Source: Methanobacteriota archaeon (lineage in GTDB: Archaea > Thermoplasmatota > Poseidoniia > Poseidoniales > Poseidoniaceae). From it: a DNA stretch of 35,836 bases. The notes below the pieces were generated by a model. The model saw only the letters and a program-made list of their open reading frames with translations. It searched no databases and was not told the DNA's origin. The DNA is taken from the NCBI GenBank assembly GCA_002715725.1, contig PAZU01000056.1, forward strand, positions 1 to 35,836. Reading direction: 5' to 3'. Below, piece by piece: positions 6,089 to 14,037 of this stretch. The position numbers and the translations under genes are program-made. Numbering within the stretch: the stretch's first letter is position 1; the number at the start of each line of letters is the position of its first letter.

Positions 6089-8797
6089 CTAGTTTAGCAG
6101 AACTGGCAAGCCAAAGACCTGACAAGGTCCAGCTGCACAACCGACTGCCATGTAACCATTGTTGACGACGTATGCTCCTAGACCATTGTTACACTGGTTA
6201 ATAATAGCACCCTGTGGGACAAACTCTGCAATGACACCAGTAGGTGCTGAGATAAACGTCGCATGGAATGCATTGGTACTACCAGCAAGAATGTCTGCCA
6301 TACTACTAGGCATTTGCTGACCCACTGAGATCCTAACCTGTGTTGGTGGTGCAACACCTGGGAATGGTAAGTCTGTAGTAATATCAACGATACAACCCTT
6401 AACCATAGAGAATTGTCCAGTCAAGGAAGTTGCAGTCATATTGAATAGTGCAATAAACTCAAATCTACCTGAGTTTAAGAATGATGATATCCAGTTGGCC
6501 TGTTGTATAATTTCACCGTCCGCAACCGATTCAATAGTATTACCTTCTATCTTGACGTTTTGTGAGTTAATCATCAACGATTCAATAGCAGCATAACTTG
6601 TCTTCGCTGCTTGTACCTTCAACTCACCACTAACTGCGATGTCTCTGTCACCCTCAAATCTTTCAGAAGATTTCTGCTCAGTTGAATCTTGTAGACCTCC
6701 TGATAACTGAGGTCCAAACTGTGTCCTACCCATGTGGTCAGCACCAGGATCGAATGGTATCTCCTCTACTGGATAGAAACCACCTAGATTCTCTTTCTTT
6801 AGTACCCTATCCCTTGATTTCTGACCATACATTGCTATGTCTTGTGCCTGTGATACCACATCAGCAGATACTGTACCTTGAGTAACATTAGTATCAACTG
6901 CTGCCATAGCAGCACCAGTACCAGTAAGATCTGGTGAACTAGAGGATCCTTCTGCCTCTGACTGTGGACCTTGAGAGTAGTGACCATTCCATGATCCTGC
7001 TACCTCTTGGTGCATGTTACCCATGACCTTAACATAGAAGTCACCCTCTACTGTTAAACAATAGTTACCTTTAATATTCTCGCACTTATCCTTAGCAATG
7101 ATCTTAGTCTCATTGTTAGGTACATTCCAGTGAACATTACCAAACTTATCTTCAAAACTACTAACACCACCAGGTCCAGTTACTACTCTCTTCTCTTTCT
7201 TAGGAGTAGCATCATCTATAATTCTAGTACCACTAAGGTGACTGGTAACCTGCATCAGATATGGATTAGTATCCTTAAACATCTGATCAATATAACTACC
7301 CATCTCACCTGATGAGGTAGGAGTAGCAGACATATTTAATGACGTTAAATCTGCCCCTGATTCCTTATTAATAAGGTCATCTACATTTGCATAGGGAGTA
7401 CCTTTAATAGCATCTTCTATGTTGTCACACTCGGTGGATCCTATCAGTGGGAACCACCCTTTGGACTTCGGCCTCTTTATCTTCCTGTTACAACTCTTTT
7501 TAAATAGTGCTCCTAGTATTGCCATAAGGATTTGAAGGAGACTACCCCAGTCTAGTGAGGTGAAATCAAATTCAAATATACTCTGCACGGTCTCACCCAG
7601 TGCCATTGCCTTACCTAGCATTCCTTTGGCAGTGCTGATAGCAGAGATAACATCACCAGCAACGTCCTTAACACGATTCATTGCTCCAGTGATACCCTCA
7701 AGTATACGGTTGCTTACTCCTTTAACAGCAGAGTCAATCTTCTGACCTAATTTAGACGTAGCTATCTTATCTATTGCAAGGCTCGCCATTTGGTTAGCGA
7801 AGTTCGCCGTATCACTCAGTGCTCCCTTCACCAGTCCTAACCACATTGGTGTCTTAGCACAGAATAGTGCAAAGATCTGATCCAAGAATGACATTAGTAG
7901 GTTAACAACTATCAGTGGTACGAATGAAGATATAATCTTCACTAACATTCCTACAACCTCAGCAATTAACTTTGCCATCACCTCTTTCAAAGGTGCAAGA
8001 ATACCTGCTATACCACCAGAGAGGAAGTTCATTGTCTTCCCTAGGTGCTCTCTAATCTTATCTCCTGCAATAGTCTTACCACTAATTAAGGATATCAATC
8101 CATTCTCAGCTCTACCTAATGCTGCTGACATATTACCTAATTCAGTCAGCATTCTCTTTAAATCTTTCTCAAATCCACCACCAGCAGGTCCAGCAACACC
8201 ATCACCAATACCCATCATCTCAGTAGGCGGTTTAATACTATTTGTTACAGAGTTACCAGGTGTAACTGCCTCTGCCATATTAATACCACCACCTCTTGCT
8301 TCCTCTTGTGCTCCTTCTAAAGATGCAGGTGTATTCTCATTCTTAGGGAATGAGTTACCAGACATTGCATTAACATTAGTAAGGTCAGTCTGTTGTGGTG
8401 TATCAGTCTGTAATTCTACAGCAGCAGTAGCATCAGCAATAGTTGTGGCACCATCAGATTTTTCTTGTGCAAATCCTCTGAATGCACCCATAACAACTGG
8501 TAGTTGTGCTTCTTCACCATCAAGGAAGAAACCTAATACCCATGCTCCTGGTTGTAATTCTGTTGTGGTACCTGCCGCCTTGGTTTGTGGTTGGTCAGTT
8601 GGTAGTAATACTGTTGCCCAAGGTAATATCTCTGGTGGGACTTCTTTTAAATATGCCTGTCCTTCTCTGTTACCAGTATACCAACCAAGGATACGCACCT
8701 TAATACGACCCAGCTCAGCAGGATCTCGAATCTCTTCGACTTCTCCTACCCACCAAGTAAATGTATCTCTTCCAAGATAGTCGGTACGTACGCCCAT
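6089..8797 (-). CDS. 5: Baseplate hub spike protein, gp5-like
   Basis: A 902-residue protein. Residues ~14-110 (WWVGEVEEIRDPAELGRIKV through GAWVLGFFLDG) form an OB-fold of the gp5/VgrG type, the domain that docks on the gp27 hub ring. Around 545-600 comes a gp5-C-like beta segment (NVHWNVPNNETKIIAKD, then LTVEGDFYVKVMGN), as in spike stems. Between them lies a long hydrophobic, glycine-rich helical region (about 230-440), and no T4-lysozyme-like catalytic domain is visible where T4 gp5 has one. It therefore probably pierces the envelope without lysozyme activity, or uses an unrecognised domain. It is the last gene of the baseplate/tail run on this strand. A GATAAATA candidate promoter lies 21 nt upstream of the ATG. 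Confidence 0.8.
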   Translation of the reverse strand: MGVRTDYLGRDTFTWWVGEVEEIRDPAELGRIKVRILGWYTGNREGQAYLKEVPPEILPWATVLLPTDQPQTKAAGTTTELQPGAWVLGFFLDGEEAQLPVVMGAFRGFAQEKSDGATTIADATAAVELQTDTPQQTDLTNVNAMSGNSFPKNENTPASLEGAQEEARGGGINMAEAVTPGNSVTNSIKPPTEMMGIGDGVAGPAGGGFEKDLKRMLTELGNMSAALGRAENGLISLISGKTIAGDKIREHLGKTMNFLSGGIAGILAPLKEVMAKLIAEVVGMLVKIISSFVPLIVVNLLMSFLDQIFALFCAKTPMWLGLVKGALSDTANFANQMASLAIDKIATSKLGQKIDSAVKGVSNRILEGITGAMNRVKDVAGDVISAISTAKGMLGKAMALGETVQSIFEFDFTSLDWGSLLQILMAILGALFKKSCNRKIKRPKSKGWFPLIGSTECDNIEDAIKGTPYANVDDLINKESGADLTSLNMSATPTSSGEMGSYIDQMFKDTNPYLMQVTSHLSGTRIIDDATPKKEKRVVTGPGGVSSFEDKFGNVHWNVPNNETKIIAKDKCENIKGNYCLTVEGDFYVKVMGNMHQEVAGSWNGHYSQGPQSEAEGSSSSPDLTGTGAAMAAVDTNVTQGTVSADVVSQAQDIAMYGQKSRDRVLKKENLGGFYPVEEIPFDPGADHMGRTQFGPQLSGGLQDSTEQKSSERFEGDRDIAVSGELKVQAAKTSYAAIESLMINSQNVKIEGNTIESVADGEIIQQANWISSFLNSGRFEFIALFNMTATSLTGQFSMVKGCIVDITTDLPFPGVAPPTQVRISVGQQMPSSMADILAGSTNAFHATFISAPTGVIAEFVPQGAIINQCNNGLGAYVVNNGYMAVGCAAGPCQVFGLPVLLN

Positions 8798-8816
8798 AGT
8801 ATATTAATTGTTTCTT

Positions 8817-9272
8817 TTATTTATCAAGTCTTTCAAAGAGAAATTCACCTTCTTCAGGTGGCTTGCCCCATCGAAAGTCTCCAGTCTTTAGATCATAACC
8901 AGTATCTATAGCACGATACCTGAGTCCATCGAATCTTATTCTTGAGTCCATCCTTGTATCACCTTGGATGCATTCTCCATCAGTATTACCATTCCACCAA
9001 ACTCCATCCCAGTTCCAAATGAAAGGACAACTAGGAGTATTGGTGATAAGATTAGTAGTTTTAGTATAGACGATGTTTTCATCCATCTTTGCCCACTGAT
9101 ATTCAATATGATTATATGGATCATCTTCTCCCTTATACTTATACCATGACTTAACATGTAATCTACCGTATTCAGGTTCAGTTATTCTTATATCTATCTG
9201 AGGCCACTGTGAGGGATTAGAGAATGCCTGATTTCTATTCCTATAGTGACCTACTACTTCATTAAATAGCAT
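8817..9272 (-). CDS. cpeT: CpeT-like phycobilin lyase homologue
   Basis: A 151-residue protein matching the CpeT/CpcT pattern: an N-terminal GHYRNRNQAFSNPSQWPQID segment (family N-x-x-Q-A ... P-x-I-x-I), a DPYNHIEYQW block near 51-60, cysteines at 82 and 101, and a C-terminal YDLKTGDFRWG...GEFLFERL block. CpeT proteins attach bilin chromophores to phycobiliproteins, and phage copies are known. Whether this copy is a lyase or only binds bilin cannot be told from sequence. Its ATG lies 11 bases inside the oxygenase upstream, which in turn overlaps CP12. The cassette sits between baseplate genes. It is somewhat shorter than typical cyanobacterial CpeT (about 200 residues). Confidence 0.82.
   Translation of the reverse strand: MLFNEVVGHYRNRNQAFSNPSQWPQIDIRITEPEYGRLHVKSWYKYKGEDDPYNHIEYQWAKMDENIVYTKTTNLITNTPSCPFIWNWDGVWWNGNTDGECIQGDTRMDSRIRFDGLRYRAIDTGYDLKTGDFRWGKPPEEGEFLFERLDK
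8818..8825 (-). promoter_or_regulatory. Candidate late promoter for gp5 (GATAAATA)
   Basis: GATAAATA on the minus strand overlapping the stop region of the CpeT-like gene, 21 nt upstream of the gp5 ATG at 8797. It matches NATAAATA at the spacing seen for other late genes here. It would let gp5 be expressed independently of the CP12 cassette. Confidence 0.45.
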
Positions 9273-9933
9273 TCGTATTCACTGGATCAATATTTTTCCA
9301 AGTATATGGATCTATAATAGCAAATTCATTATTATGTTTACTATTAGATGATGTAACTATTATATCATATGATATAGAATATCGGGGAGTTATACCATGA
9401 TACCTTTCTACCTCATGCTCTATGTGAGATGGGAATATGAATAGTCTACCCTCCTCAGGTACGTATAGTGTGTCACTATAAGTAAGGTCATTTAATTCTT
9501 CTGGATGCACAGGCATATGCCTAGGATTAGGTGAATGGAATTTAAGTTTACCTCCATTCAAAGGATTAGATGACTGAGGATAATATACTACAGATAATAC
9601 TGAGTTTGGATGTGTATGTCTGAATATATCTCCTCCCTGTTTTATAATCACAGGCCATGCCTTAGATGCGTAGATTGAAATCTTATCTACATCAACATTA
9701 AAAGCACTAAGAAATTTCTTACAATGAAAAGAGACCTCAGTGTTTAACCAATGAAATCTCGAATCATTGAACAGTTGATAATTCTGATGAATGTCACCAG
9801 AATATCTACCGTCCTTTATGTCTGTTTCATGATGTATACTATCAAAATACTCGATCATTCGATCTTTAGTATGTTGAGTAGGTTTTAAGTCTTCATGATA
9901 TATTGCGGTTGGAAACCAAAGATCAATCGTCAT
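9262..9933 (-). CDS. 2OG-Fe(II) oxygenase-like protein (223 aa)
   Basis: A 223-residue double-stranded beta-helix protein resembling phage 2OG-Fe(II) oxygenases (TIGR02466-like). Likely metal ligands are in FRHTHPNSVLSVVYY (H106 or H108) and PSHIEHEVE (H173), with an RYSISYD block (R184) for 2-oxoglutarate. The substrate is unknown. The ATG overlaps the CP12 stop by 11 bases, and its own stop overlaps the CpeT-like start by 11 bases, so it is the middle gene of a coupled three-gene cassette. One of three such proteins in the window. Confidence 0.8.
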   Translation of the reverse strand: MTIDLWFPTAIYHEDLKPTQHTKDRMIEYFDSIHHETDIKDGRYSGDIHQNYQLFNDSRFHWLNTEVSFHCKKFLSAFNVDVDKISIYASKAWPVIIKQGGDIFRHTHPNSVLSVVYYPQSSNPLNGGKLKFHSPNPRHMPVHPEELNDLTYSDTLYVPEEGRLFIFPSHIEHEVERYHGITPRYSISYDIIVTSSNSKHNNEFAIIDPYTWKNIDPVNTNAI

Positions 9934-10150
9934 AAACTAAGCATTCGGGTTCATCTGGATGCTGATCACAAAATAGTTCCAGTGCATTTGGATCATGGTG
10001 ATCACCAGCATCTATCTCTGCTTTATGGTGGTCAGCATAATCTATAAGGTCGTGCAACTCTTCTTTAAAGTGACGACGAGCAGCAGGATTAGTTAGAGGA
10101 TCATCAAGAATCTCTTTATCATGCTGTATGTGTTGCTCTATAGTTGTCAT
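9923..10150 (-). CDS. cp12: CP12-like Calvin cycle inhibitor
   Basis: A 75-residue acidic, His-rich protein. Its C terminus, LELFCDQHPDEPECLVYDD, matches the CP12 signature with the redox pair C61 and C70 (CX8C) and the terminal VYDD. In cyanobacteria this C-terminal loop inserts into GAPDH and, with PRK, shuts down the Calvin cycle in the dark. The N-terminal Cys pair of many host CP12s is missing, and the central AWDxVEEL motif is replaced by ELHDLIDYADHH. Phage CP12 with TalC is a known combination directing carbon to the pentose phosphate pathway. It is the first gene of the CP12-oxygenase-CpeT cassette, with a CATAAATA candidate promoter 24 nt upstream. Confidence 0.9.
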   Translation of the reverse strand: MTTIEQHIQHDKEILDDPLTNPAARRHFKEELHDLIDYADHHKAEIDAGDHHDPNALELFCDQHPDEPECLVYDD

Positions 10151-10173
10151 AGTTCCTATTGAGAGTGTGTAGT

Positions 10174-10181
10174 TATTTATG
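10174..10181 (-). promoter_or_regulatory. Candidate late promoter for the CP12 cassette (CATAAATA)
   Basis: CATAAATA on the minus strand at the very end of the gp27-like gene, 24 nt upstream of the CP12 ATG at 10150. It fits the cyanophage NATAAATA consensus and the usual spacing in this window. Confidence 0.45.
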
Positions 10182-11721
10182 TTATATTCTTCGGTATCGA
10201 GTCTCTAATTAGGTATAATTTGGTAGTCATGCCTACTCTTTGGTAGATATGTGTTAGTCCCGCAATAATAAACTTACCACTGAACTTCCTATCCATTAAA
10301 ACTGTGTCACCTTCCTGTGTAGAAGAAGGGATCTTTATATCAATTACATTACCTGCTGTTAATGCTGTATTACCAGCGACAGTTATATTCAACTTGATTG
10401 CCTTGAATAAATTATACCTTGCTGCTGCATATTGTGCAACTGCCATGACATCAACATTAGAGTTTGTTCCGTTATTCACATTTCCAGTACTAGTTTGATG
10501 AGTTGCACCAGGTAATGCTCTTATCTTCATCCTAGTAGGTTGTGCCTTCTCTATATCAAAGAATGCTGGCATAACAAATGGTGGTTGTGATTGTCTACCT
10601 TTACCATCTATACCATCTACCACCTTATCTGCCTTACCAAATACCATATTAAATGTGAGTACCTTAAGATCACTGATGGTACCACTAGGTACATGTGAAA
10701 GTCCAGTCCCTGAAACCACACCACCTTCACTGGTGACAGCATCCACTGACTCTTCTGCATCTGCTTCATCCTTAGCACCAGAGACAGGTGTATAACTATC
10801 CTTCTGTACTCCCATTGATATACCTATAGCAGATGTCTTATAAGTACCCATCCTCATGTTAGATAAATGATTTGCTTTATCAGGATATGTTACTGACTCA
10901 ATAGCATACCTTTGATCTGCTCCTTCCTGAGCACCCTGAACATAAGTGTATGTGTAGACACCATTCCTAGTTGCCTCACCCTTAGCAATACTATCAATAG
11001 ATCTAAAATTAAATCCATTTCTATTTGACCAGAATAGGAATCCAGACTGTTTATTACTACCACTACTACCAGTAAGTCTAGTTACCTTATCAGATAAGAA
11101 GTGAATAGCATCACTGGGTTTCCAACTACATGCTATGAATGTATATTTGGAATGACTCTCAAAATTAAACTTGTTTGCCTTCTTAGTTCCAGCAGTATCA
11201 AGATAATTATCACAAATATACTTTGGTACATTGTCAGCATCAATAGACTTCTCTCCAGGTCCAAATGCTTTAAAGATCTTATTACCCTCATCCTTATACA
11301 TCTCTGGAGATACACAATGTAAGACATATAACTGTCCTCTCTCAGTCTTAGATACACTACCAATCTTATATACTGTTAACTCAGTATCTAAGTAATCCTT
11401 TCTAAGAGAAGTACCAGTTAGTATCTTAATAGTAACTTTCTCACCACCCTGTAAATTCTTATTCCAGTCAATAGCATCTAATATACTGATATCACATCTC
11501 AAGAAAGAAGACTCAATAGATTCATGGTATTGAAATTCCAATACCATCTCAGTCATATCATATACTGTGCTACCATCTGCTGTCTCTAGTTGTAACTTCT
11601 GAATCTCAAAGTCTCTAGCATTATCTTTATCGAACGTGCCTGATCCATCACCCTCTGTTATACCATAGGTGATAGACTCCCATGTCTGAGCAATATTATT
11701 AACTATTTCTACTACTGACAT
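10177..11721 (-). CDS. 27: Baseplate hub subunit, gp27-like
   Basis: A 514-residue protein with a hub-ring pattern: an N-terminal beta domain (EMVLEFQYHESIESSFLRCD, about 58-77), an SDAIHFLSDK helix-like block near 205-215 followed by FLFWSNRNGFNFRSID (residues ~230-245), and a C-terminal SGKFIIAGLTHIYQ...TKLYLIRDS block. These features are typical of gp27/VgrG-type hub proteins, where the last block closes the torus. A low-complexity acidic linker with SGTG and DEADAEES lies in the middle. It starts directly after the stop of the tape-measure-like gene upstream. Assignment rests on pattern and on its position with gp5, gp26 and gp51; T4 gp27 itself is shorter (391 aa). Confidence 0.6.
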   Translation of the reverse strand: MSVVEIVNNIAQTWESITYGITEGDGSGTFDKDNARDFEIQKLQLETADGSTVYDMTEMVLEFQYHESIESSFLRCDISILDAIDWNKNLQGGEKVTIKILTGTSLRKDYLDTELTVYKIGSVSKTERGQLYVLHCVSPEMYKDEGNKIFKAFGPGEKSIDADNVPKYICDNYLDTAGTKKANKFNFESHSKYTFIACSWKPSDAIHFLSDKVTRLTGSSGSNKQSGFLFWSNRNGFNFRSIDSIAKGEATRNGVYTYTYVQGAQEGADQRYAIESVTYPDKANHLSNMRMGTYKTSAIGISMGVQKDSYTPVSGAKDEADAEESVDAVTSEGGVVSGTGLSHVPSGTISDLKVLTFNMVFGKADKVVDGIDGKGRQSQPPFVMPAFFDIEKAQPTRMKIRALPGATHQTSTGNVNNGTNSNVDVMAVAQYAAARYNLFKAIKLNITVAGNTALTAGNVIDIKIPSSTQEGDTVLMDRKFSGKFIIAGLTHIYQRVGMTTKLYLIRDSIPKNIT

Positions 11722-14034
11722 TTACATAAACTCCACAGGATCTGTCATAAACTCATTGATAATACCAAACTTAGGATAGATATACTTATCAGCATCATGG
11801 TGCTCCTTACCAGGAACAATGATAGGGTTATCACTTGAAGCATCAATACTACTTCCTACTTCTGCTGTCTCTCCATTTATAACAACAGTAGAAGAACTAT
11901 CTTGAAGAGCATTCTTCAACTTCTCATATCTTACTTGCTGCTCTTTCTGTTTTGAATCTTCTAACTTCTGACCTATATTATCCTTTAATCTTCTAGCACC
12001 ATCAAGCATGCTACCACGTTGATCAAAGTCAGTCAGACCCATAGTCATATGATCAGCAGCACCTGCTAACCATCTCCATATACCTTGTGGTTTAGTATCA
12101 TCCTTTGATTCTCCACCTTTCTCATAAGAGTGTAGATGTTTTACTTTATACTCACCACCAGCAGCAAATGGAGTACTGTAACCTGCTCTCTTTGCTTGCT
12201 TTAATCGTCTAGATGTTAGACCCTTATCACTCCTAGTAGCAGGAGTATCAAATGGAACAATATATTGTCCACCAGATGCCTTCTTATTTCCTACCCACTC
12301 AAGACCATGACCTATAAATGCTGGTGTAATACCATTTAATGTTACTGGATACCCTGACTGAGGACCATTGATCCAACCACCTTTAGCTTTCTTAGGTAAT
12401 TCTCCACCAGCTGCCTTTGGGGGATTCTCCGAGGGCTGCTCCATCTGCATCTGTCTGAATTTCTCCCGACTTTCTATTACTGCTTCTTTCCAACCTTCAT
12501 CACCTTTCTTAAGTGTTTTGCCATCTTTTGTAACCCTAACATCATCATAAGTACCAGCTTCAAACGGATCAGTAGTAGAATAGTGGGTAGTTTTAGTACC
12601 ATCCTCTTTCTTATCCCCATTTCCCGTACCAGGATCCTCCCCTTTCTCACCACCTGTAAAGAGTTTAAGGACTGCGGTTAATGCTTTCATCCCTAAGAAT
12701 AGAGGCCAGAATAGTACCTTAAATCCAATACCTAAAATCTTAGTGATGATAGGCATATGAGGTTCTACTGCATCAAGAATTCCACTTAGGAATTTTCCAA
12801 GAGTACTAAAGAATTCCTCCAATGGTTCCTTTATCTCTTTAATAACACCATTAAATGTATCACCAATCATCTTAAAGAAATCACCTATAGGTTTAACAAT
12901 AGGTTCTATAAGACCACCAATCGCCTTACCTACCTTACCACCTGCCAAACCACCAACAAGACCACCAATAGCAGCACCTCCAGGTCCACCAAGCATTCCA
13001 CCAACTTTAGCACCAAGTGCCTGACCACCAGCAGCACCTACACCAGCACCTGCTGCTTCAGCATTACTACCACCTTCACCTTTTACTGCTGTAAATGCCA
13101 AGGCACCAGCACCTAATCCAGTAGCAATCTTACCTACTTTACTACCAAACCAGTTGCCTTTACCACCTTTTAATTTCTTAAGTTTAAAGTCTCTAAACTT
13201 TTGGTCTTTACTTTGGAATCCAAATAGTCTCCTCAGACCTCCTACTATACCTCCTATTACCTTCTTAGCACCATCAAGCATCAGCTTAGGATTCTTCAAG
13301 AATAGCATGGTACCAAATATAGGTACCGCACCAAGAACAAACTTGATTGCACCAAAGAATCCTTTCAAACTAATAGGATTCTCCAAGAAAGAGACAAGTC
13401 CATCAAGTGCCATTCCACCTAGGAATGAATACACATTGAATACAAACTTACCTATACCACCCAGTATCATCCCTAATTTTGCTACTGTCTTAGGATTCTT
13501 TGCTATCCATTCAAATATCTTGAACTTAACCAAGGCAAGATATACACCAAAGAATTGAAAAAGAGCACCAAAGATACCACCAGCTGCTTTCTTAGTTGCA
13601 CCAATAACACCCTCACCAAATCCTGCTTTCTTACCCTTCTTCTTCTCTGCCTTATCTTCCTTACTATTCCTTAGTTGAAACAGTCTTCTCTTCTTTGTCT
13701 GTTTATCTTTAAATGCTTTTCTCTTCCTGTCTTTCCTATCAGTAAGAGCTTCTTGTTTAGCTATCTTATCAGCACTCTTAACCTGAGTCCTAATATTATC
13801 TCTCCAACTGGTGAGAGAATTCTGTGTATTAGCAGCAATACTATTAAGAGTAGATCCTAATGAGTTAAGACCAGATACAATCGATTGTAGTCCTCTACCT
13901 ATACTCTTCTCAACCTTTGGTAATCTTGCTGCAGCAGTTATAGGTGTATACTTTGACTGAACACCAGTGACCCCTTTATAAGAGATCATCTTATACATCG
14001 ATGCCTTTTTAACTTTTGCAGATACTTTTGCCAT
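11722..14034 (-). CDS. Tape-measure-like tail/baseplate protein, paralogue B (770 aa)
   Basis: A 770-residue protein with a basic coiled N-terminal region (KQEALTDRKDRKRKAFKDKQ), several hydrophobic helices (residues ~150-250), a Gly/Ala-rich block (GGMLGGPGGAAIGGLVGG near 340-365) and a C-terminal region with AAGGELPKKAKGGWINGPQS and PAFIGHGLEWVG motifs typical of tape-measure proteins. It is clearly related in plan to the gene upstream: both have a SW/EWIAK helix, a GAGVG...GG block, a VKPI-type segment and a C-terminal (G)A-D...DFDxRG motif. T4 gp29 (tape measure) is the functional analogue expected here. No enzymatic motif was seen. Confidence 0.65.
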   Translation of the reverse strand: MAKVSAKVKKASMYKMISYKGVTGVQSKYTPITAAARLPKVEKSIGRGLQSIVSGLNSLGSTLNSIAANTQNSLTSWRDNIRTQVKSADKIAKQEALTDRKDRKRKAFKDKQTKKRRLFQLRNSKEDKAEKKKGKKAGFGEGVIGATKKAAGGIFGALFQFFGVYLALVKFKIFEWIAKNPKTVAKLGMILGGIGKFVFNVYSFLGGMALDGLVSFLENPISLKGFFGAIKFVLGAVPIFGTMLFLKNPKLMLDGAKKVIGGIVGGLRRLFGFQSKDQKFRDFKLKKLKGGKGNWFGSKVGKIATGLGAGALAFTAVKGEGGSNAEAAGAGVGAAGGQALGAKVGGMLGGPGGAAIGGLVGGLAGGKVGKAIGGLIEPIVKPIGDFFKMIGDTFNGVIKEIKEPLEEFFSTLGKFLSGILDAVEPHMPIITKILGIGFKVLFWPLFLGMKALTAVLKLFTGGEKGEDPGTGNGDKKEDGTKTTHYSTTDPFEAGTYDDVRVTKDGKTLKKGDEGWKEAVIESREKFRQMQMEQPSENPPKAAGGELPKKAKGGWINGPQSGYPVTLNGITPAFIGHGLEWVGNKKASGGQYIVPFDTPATRSDKGLTSRRLKQAKRAGYSTPFAAGGEYKVKHLHSYEKGGESKDDTKPQGIWRWLAGAADHMTMGLTDFDQRGSMLDGARRLKDNIGQKLEDSKQKEQQVRYEKLKNALQDSSSTVVINGETAEVGSSIDASSDNPIIVPGKEHHDADKYIYPKFGIINEFMTDPVEFM

Positions 14035-14037
14035 CTA

